Assembly (NCBI GenBank): GCA_025462785.1
Contig: JAOAPG010000173.1
Location: forward strand, 1-5,571
Source of the DNA: Acidobacteriaceae bacterium
GTDB taxonomy: Bacteria; Acidobacteriota; Terriglobia; Terriglobales; Acidobacteriaceae
Direction of reading: 5' to 3'
DNA length: 5,571 nt
The position numbers were made by a program, and so were the translations under genes. The notes beneath the pieces were generated by a model. That model had not been told where the DNA came from. It made no database searches and saw only the letters and a program-made list of their open reading frames with translations. Position 1 is the stretch's first letter. Each line of letters opens with the position of its first letter. Below are positions 4,177-5,571 of the stretch, piece by piece.

Positions 4177-5571
4177 TGGCCGACCACCTTGCTGGCTACT
4201 TGAGAGATCGGAGTCAAGACATTGTGGACCGACGTATCAATAGCGTTCAACCAGAGTAGAGGCGCGACTCCCATGACGAGTGCCATCGCCGCCGCAGGCC
4301 CGAGTGCGGCGTGTTCGCGGCCATTCAGATCGGGCAAGGATAGGTTGACCTCGTGCCTTATTTTTCCGAAGAACACACGTTGATACATCCAAAGTAAATA
4401 GCAGGCGCTCCAGATCACACCGGTGGCGGCCAGAATTCCGTACACGGGGCGCGCCTGGAAAGCTCCGCTCAACACCAGGAATTCGCCAATGAACCCGTTC
4501 AATAATGGAAGCCCTACGGACGCGAAGACGATAAACAAGAAGAACGACGCATAGACCGGCATCGGAGTCGCGAGCCCGCCGAACTCAGCGATGTCATACG
4601 TATGCCGTCTTTCGTAAAGAATACCCGCCAACATGAACAAACCACCGGTTGCTACTCCATGCGCCAGCATTATGTAGGTCGCGCCATCGAGTCCCGCCGC
4701 TGTGAAACTGAAGATGCCGAGGACCGCAAAACCCAAGTGGCTGATCGACGAGTAGGCGATCAACTTCTTCATGTTCGGCTGCACCATAGCGACGAGTGCG
4801 CCGTAAATGATGCCGATCAGAGCCAGAATCATGATCCAGTTGGCGTTGTGCCGAGATTCCTCTGGAAACAGGCCCAGATTGAAGCGCAACATGCCGTAAG
4901 TTCCCATCTTCAACATCACACCCGCCAGCAGAACCGACCCGGCAGTGGGAGCCTCGACGTGCGCATCAGGAAGCCAGGTGTGAAAAGGGAAGAGCGGAAC
5001 CTTTACCGCAAAAGCAATGAAGAATCCCAGGAACAGCCAAAGGGCGGCGGCGGAAAAATTCTCCACGCGGCCACTGCGGATTGCTTCCTGTATGGTCGCG
5101 AAGTCGAACGATCCAACTTTCGCGTAAAGCCACAAGATCGCCGCCAGCATGAACATGGAGGCGATCATGGTGTACAAAAAGAATTTGATGGCTGCGTAAA
5201 CTTTGCGTCCGTGTCCGTACATGCCGATGAGCAATGCCATCGGGATCAACGTGGCTTCCCAGAAGAAGTAGAAGAGGAACAGATCAAGCGAAGTAAATAC
5301 GCCGATCATTGCTGTCTCAAGAATGAGCAGCAGAATGAAGAATTCCTTCACGCGTTCGTGAATCGACTTCCAGGAAATCAGCACGCATAGGGGCGTAAGG
5401 AATGTAGTTAGCACCACCAGCCACATGGAAATGCCATCCACCGCCATGTGGTAGTGAATATTAGGACTCGAAATCCATTGCGAATTAATTTCGAACTGAA
5501 ATCCAGGGTGCGGTCGGCGGAAGTGCGCGGGTAAGTGCAGCGAAACAACGAACGTTAGCAGAGATACGACA
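4173..5571 (-). CDS. nuoM: NADH-quinone oxidoreductase subunit M (complex I), start beyond right edge
   Basis: NuoM is the second antiporter-like proton-pumping subunit of complex I. The frame is open to the right edge, giving 465 visible residues; by comparison with the roughly 510-550 usual for the family, a few dozen N-terminal residues are missing. The ATG at 5445-5447 is not the start, because conserved sequence (WISSPNIHYH before MAVDGIS) continues upstream of it. Counting from that Met, hallmarks are FFWEATLIPM with E64 (equivalent of E. coli Glu144), FAVKVPLFPFHTWLPDAH with K149, QPNMKKLIAYSSISHLGF with K227, and NGFIGEFLVLSGAF with E322 (equivalent of Glu407). All proton-channel residues are present. 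The stop overlaps the nuoN start by 4 bp. By family knowledge nuoL should lie directly upstream, outside the window. Confidence 0.97.
   Translation of the reverse strand, partial: VVSLLTFVVSLHLPAHFRRPHPGFQFEINSQWISSPNIHYHMAVDGISMWLVVLTTFLTPLCVLISWKSIHERVKEFFILLLILETAMIGVFTSLDLFLFYFFWEATLIPMALLIGMYGHGRKVYAAIKFFLYTMIASMFMLAAILWLYAKVGSFDFATIQEAIRSGRVENFSAAALWLFLGFFIAFAVKVPLFPFHTWLPDAHVEAPTAGSVLLAGVMLKMGTYGMLRFNLGLFPEESRHNANWIMILALIGIIYGALVAMVQPNMKKLIAYSSISHLGFAVLGIFSFTAAGLDGATYIMLAHGVATGGLFMLAGILYERRHTYDIAEFGGLATPMPVYASFFLFIVFASVGLPLLNGFIGEFLVLSGAFQARPVYGILAATGVIWSACYLLWMYQRVFFGKIRHEVNLSLPDLNGREHAALGPAAAMALVMGVAPLLWLNAIDTSVHNVLTPISQVASKVVGQ
4184..4190 (-). promoter_or_regulatory. Ribosome-binding site supporting the GTG start of nuoN
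   Basis: AAGGTGG lies within the last codons of nuoM, 7 nt before GTG 4174-4176 but 13 nt before the alternative ATG 4168-4170. The spacing favours GTG. Confidence 0.55.

Noticed and set aside
4602..5390. Long 262-codon plus-strand frame opposite nuoM
   Set aside because: It lies entirely antisense to well-conserved nuoM, and its product is an implausible Gln/His/Arg/Glu-rich string, as expected from the complement of a membrane protein gene.
5445..5447. ATG as the nuoM start
   Set aside because: The same frame continues upstream to the window edge with conserved NuoM sequence (WISSPNIHYH), so this Met is internal.
1..5571. Search for tRNA, rRNA, CRISPR, insertion-sequence ends or a defence system
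   Set aside because: No cloverleaf, regularly spaced repeats, transposase fragment, terminal repeat pair or defence-gene domain could be seen on either strand.

Overview
The window looks like a chromosomal piece of a bacterium of the phylum Acidobacteriota, probably Terriglobia. That placement is an inference from protein character: nuoM-nuoN, a specialised UpxY-like NusG paralogue, a solitary Flp-type pilin carrying the G|QDIAEY cleavage motif, and a secreted or membrane hypothetical with the 'LPDAP' motif common in acidobacterial exported proteins. No rRNA, tRNA, CRISPR array, transposase or phage gene was found.

Layout from left to right. Positions 1-1016, minus strand: a two-gene unit read leftwards, a NusG/UpxY-like antitermination factor (366-1016) followed 5 bp later by a TetR-family regulator (1-360, cut by the left edge). 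A good -24/-12 (sigma-54 type) promoter candidate lies at 1139-1155, and an operator-like palindrome sits just downstream of its expected start at 1097-1118. Positions 1017-1592: a 576-bp divergent intergenic region with several inverted repeats and no convincing gene. Positions 1593-2213, plus strand: a 206-aa hypothetical with a signal peptide, starting with GTG behind a perfect AGGAGG. Positions 2214-2387: a short convergent gap with a small perfect inverted repeat. Positions 2388-2552, minus strand: a 54-aa Flp-type prepilin, easy to miss because of its size, with its own ribosome-binding site and a promoter candidate wrapped in repeats. Positions 2710-5571, minus strand: nuoN and nuoM of respiratory complex I. 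Their reading frames overlap by 4 bp, and nuoM is cut at its 5' end by the right edge.

Functionally there are three unrelated blocks: the distal end of a complex I operon (two proton-pumping antiporter-like subunits), a single pilin gene, and a regulatory pair (antiterminator plus TetR repressor) whose targets probably lie beyond the left edge. I do not see a clearly new multi-gene system. The most interesting material is regulatory: the sigma-54-like promoter plus palindrome in front of the nusG-like/tetR pair, and the palindrome occupying the -35/-10 spacer of the pilin promoter.
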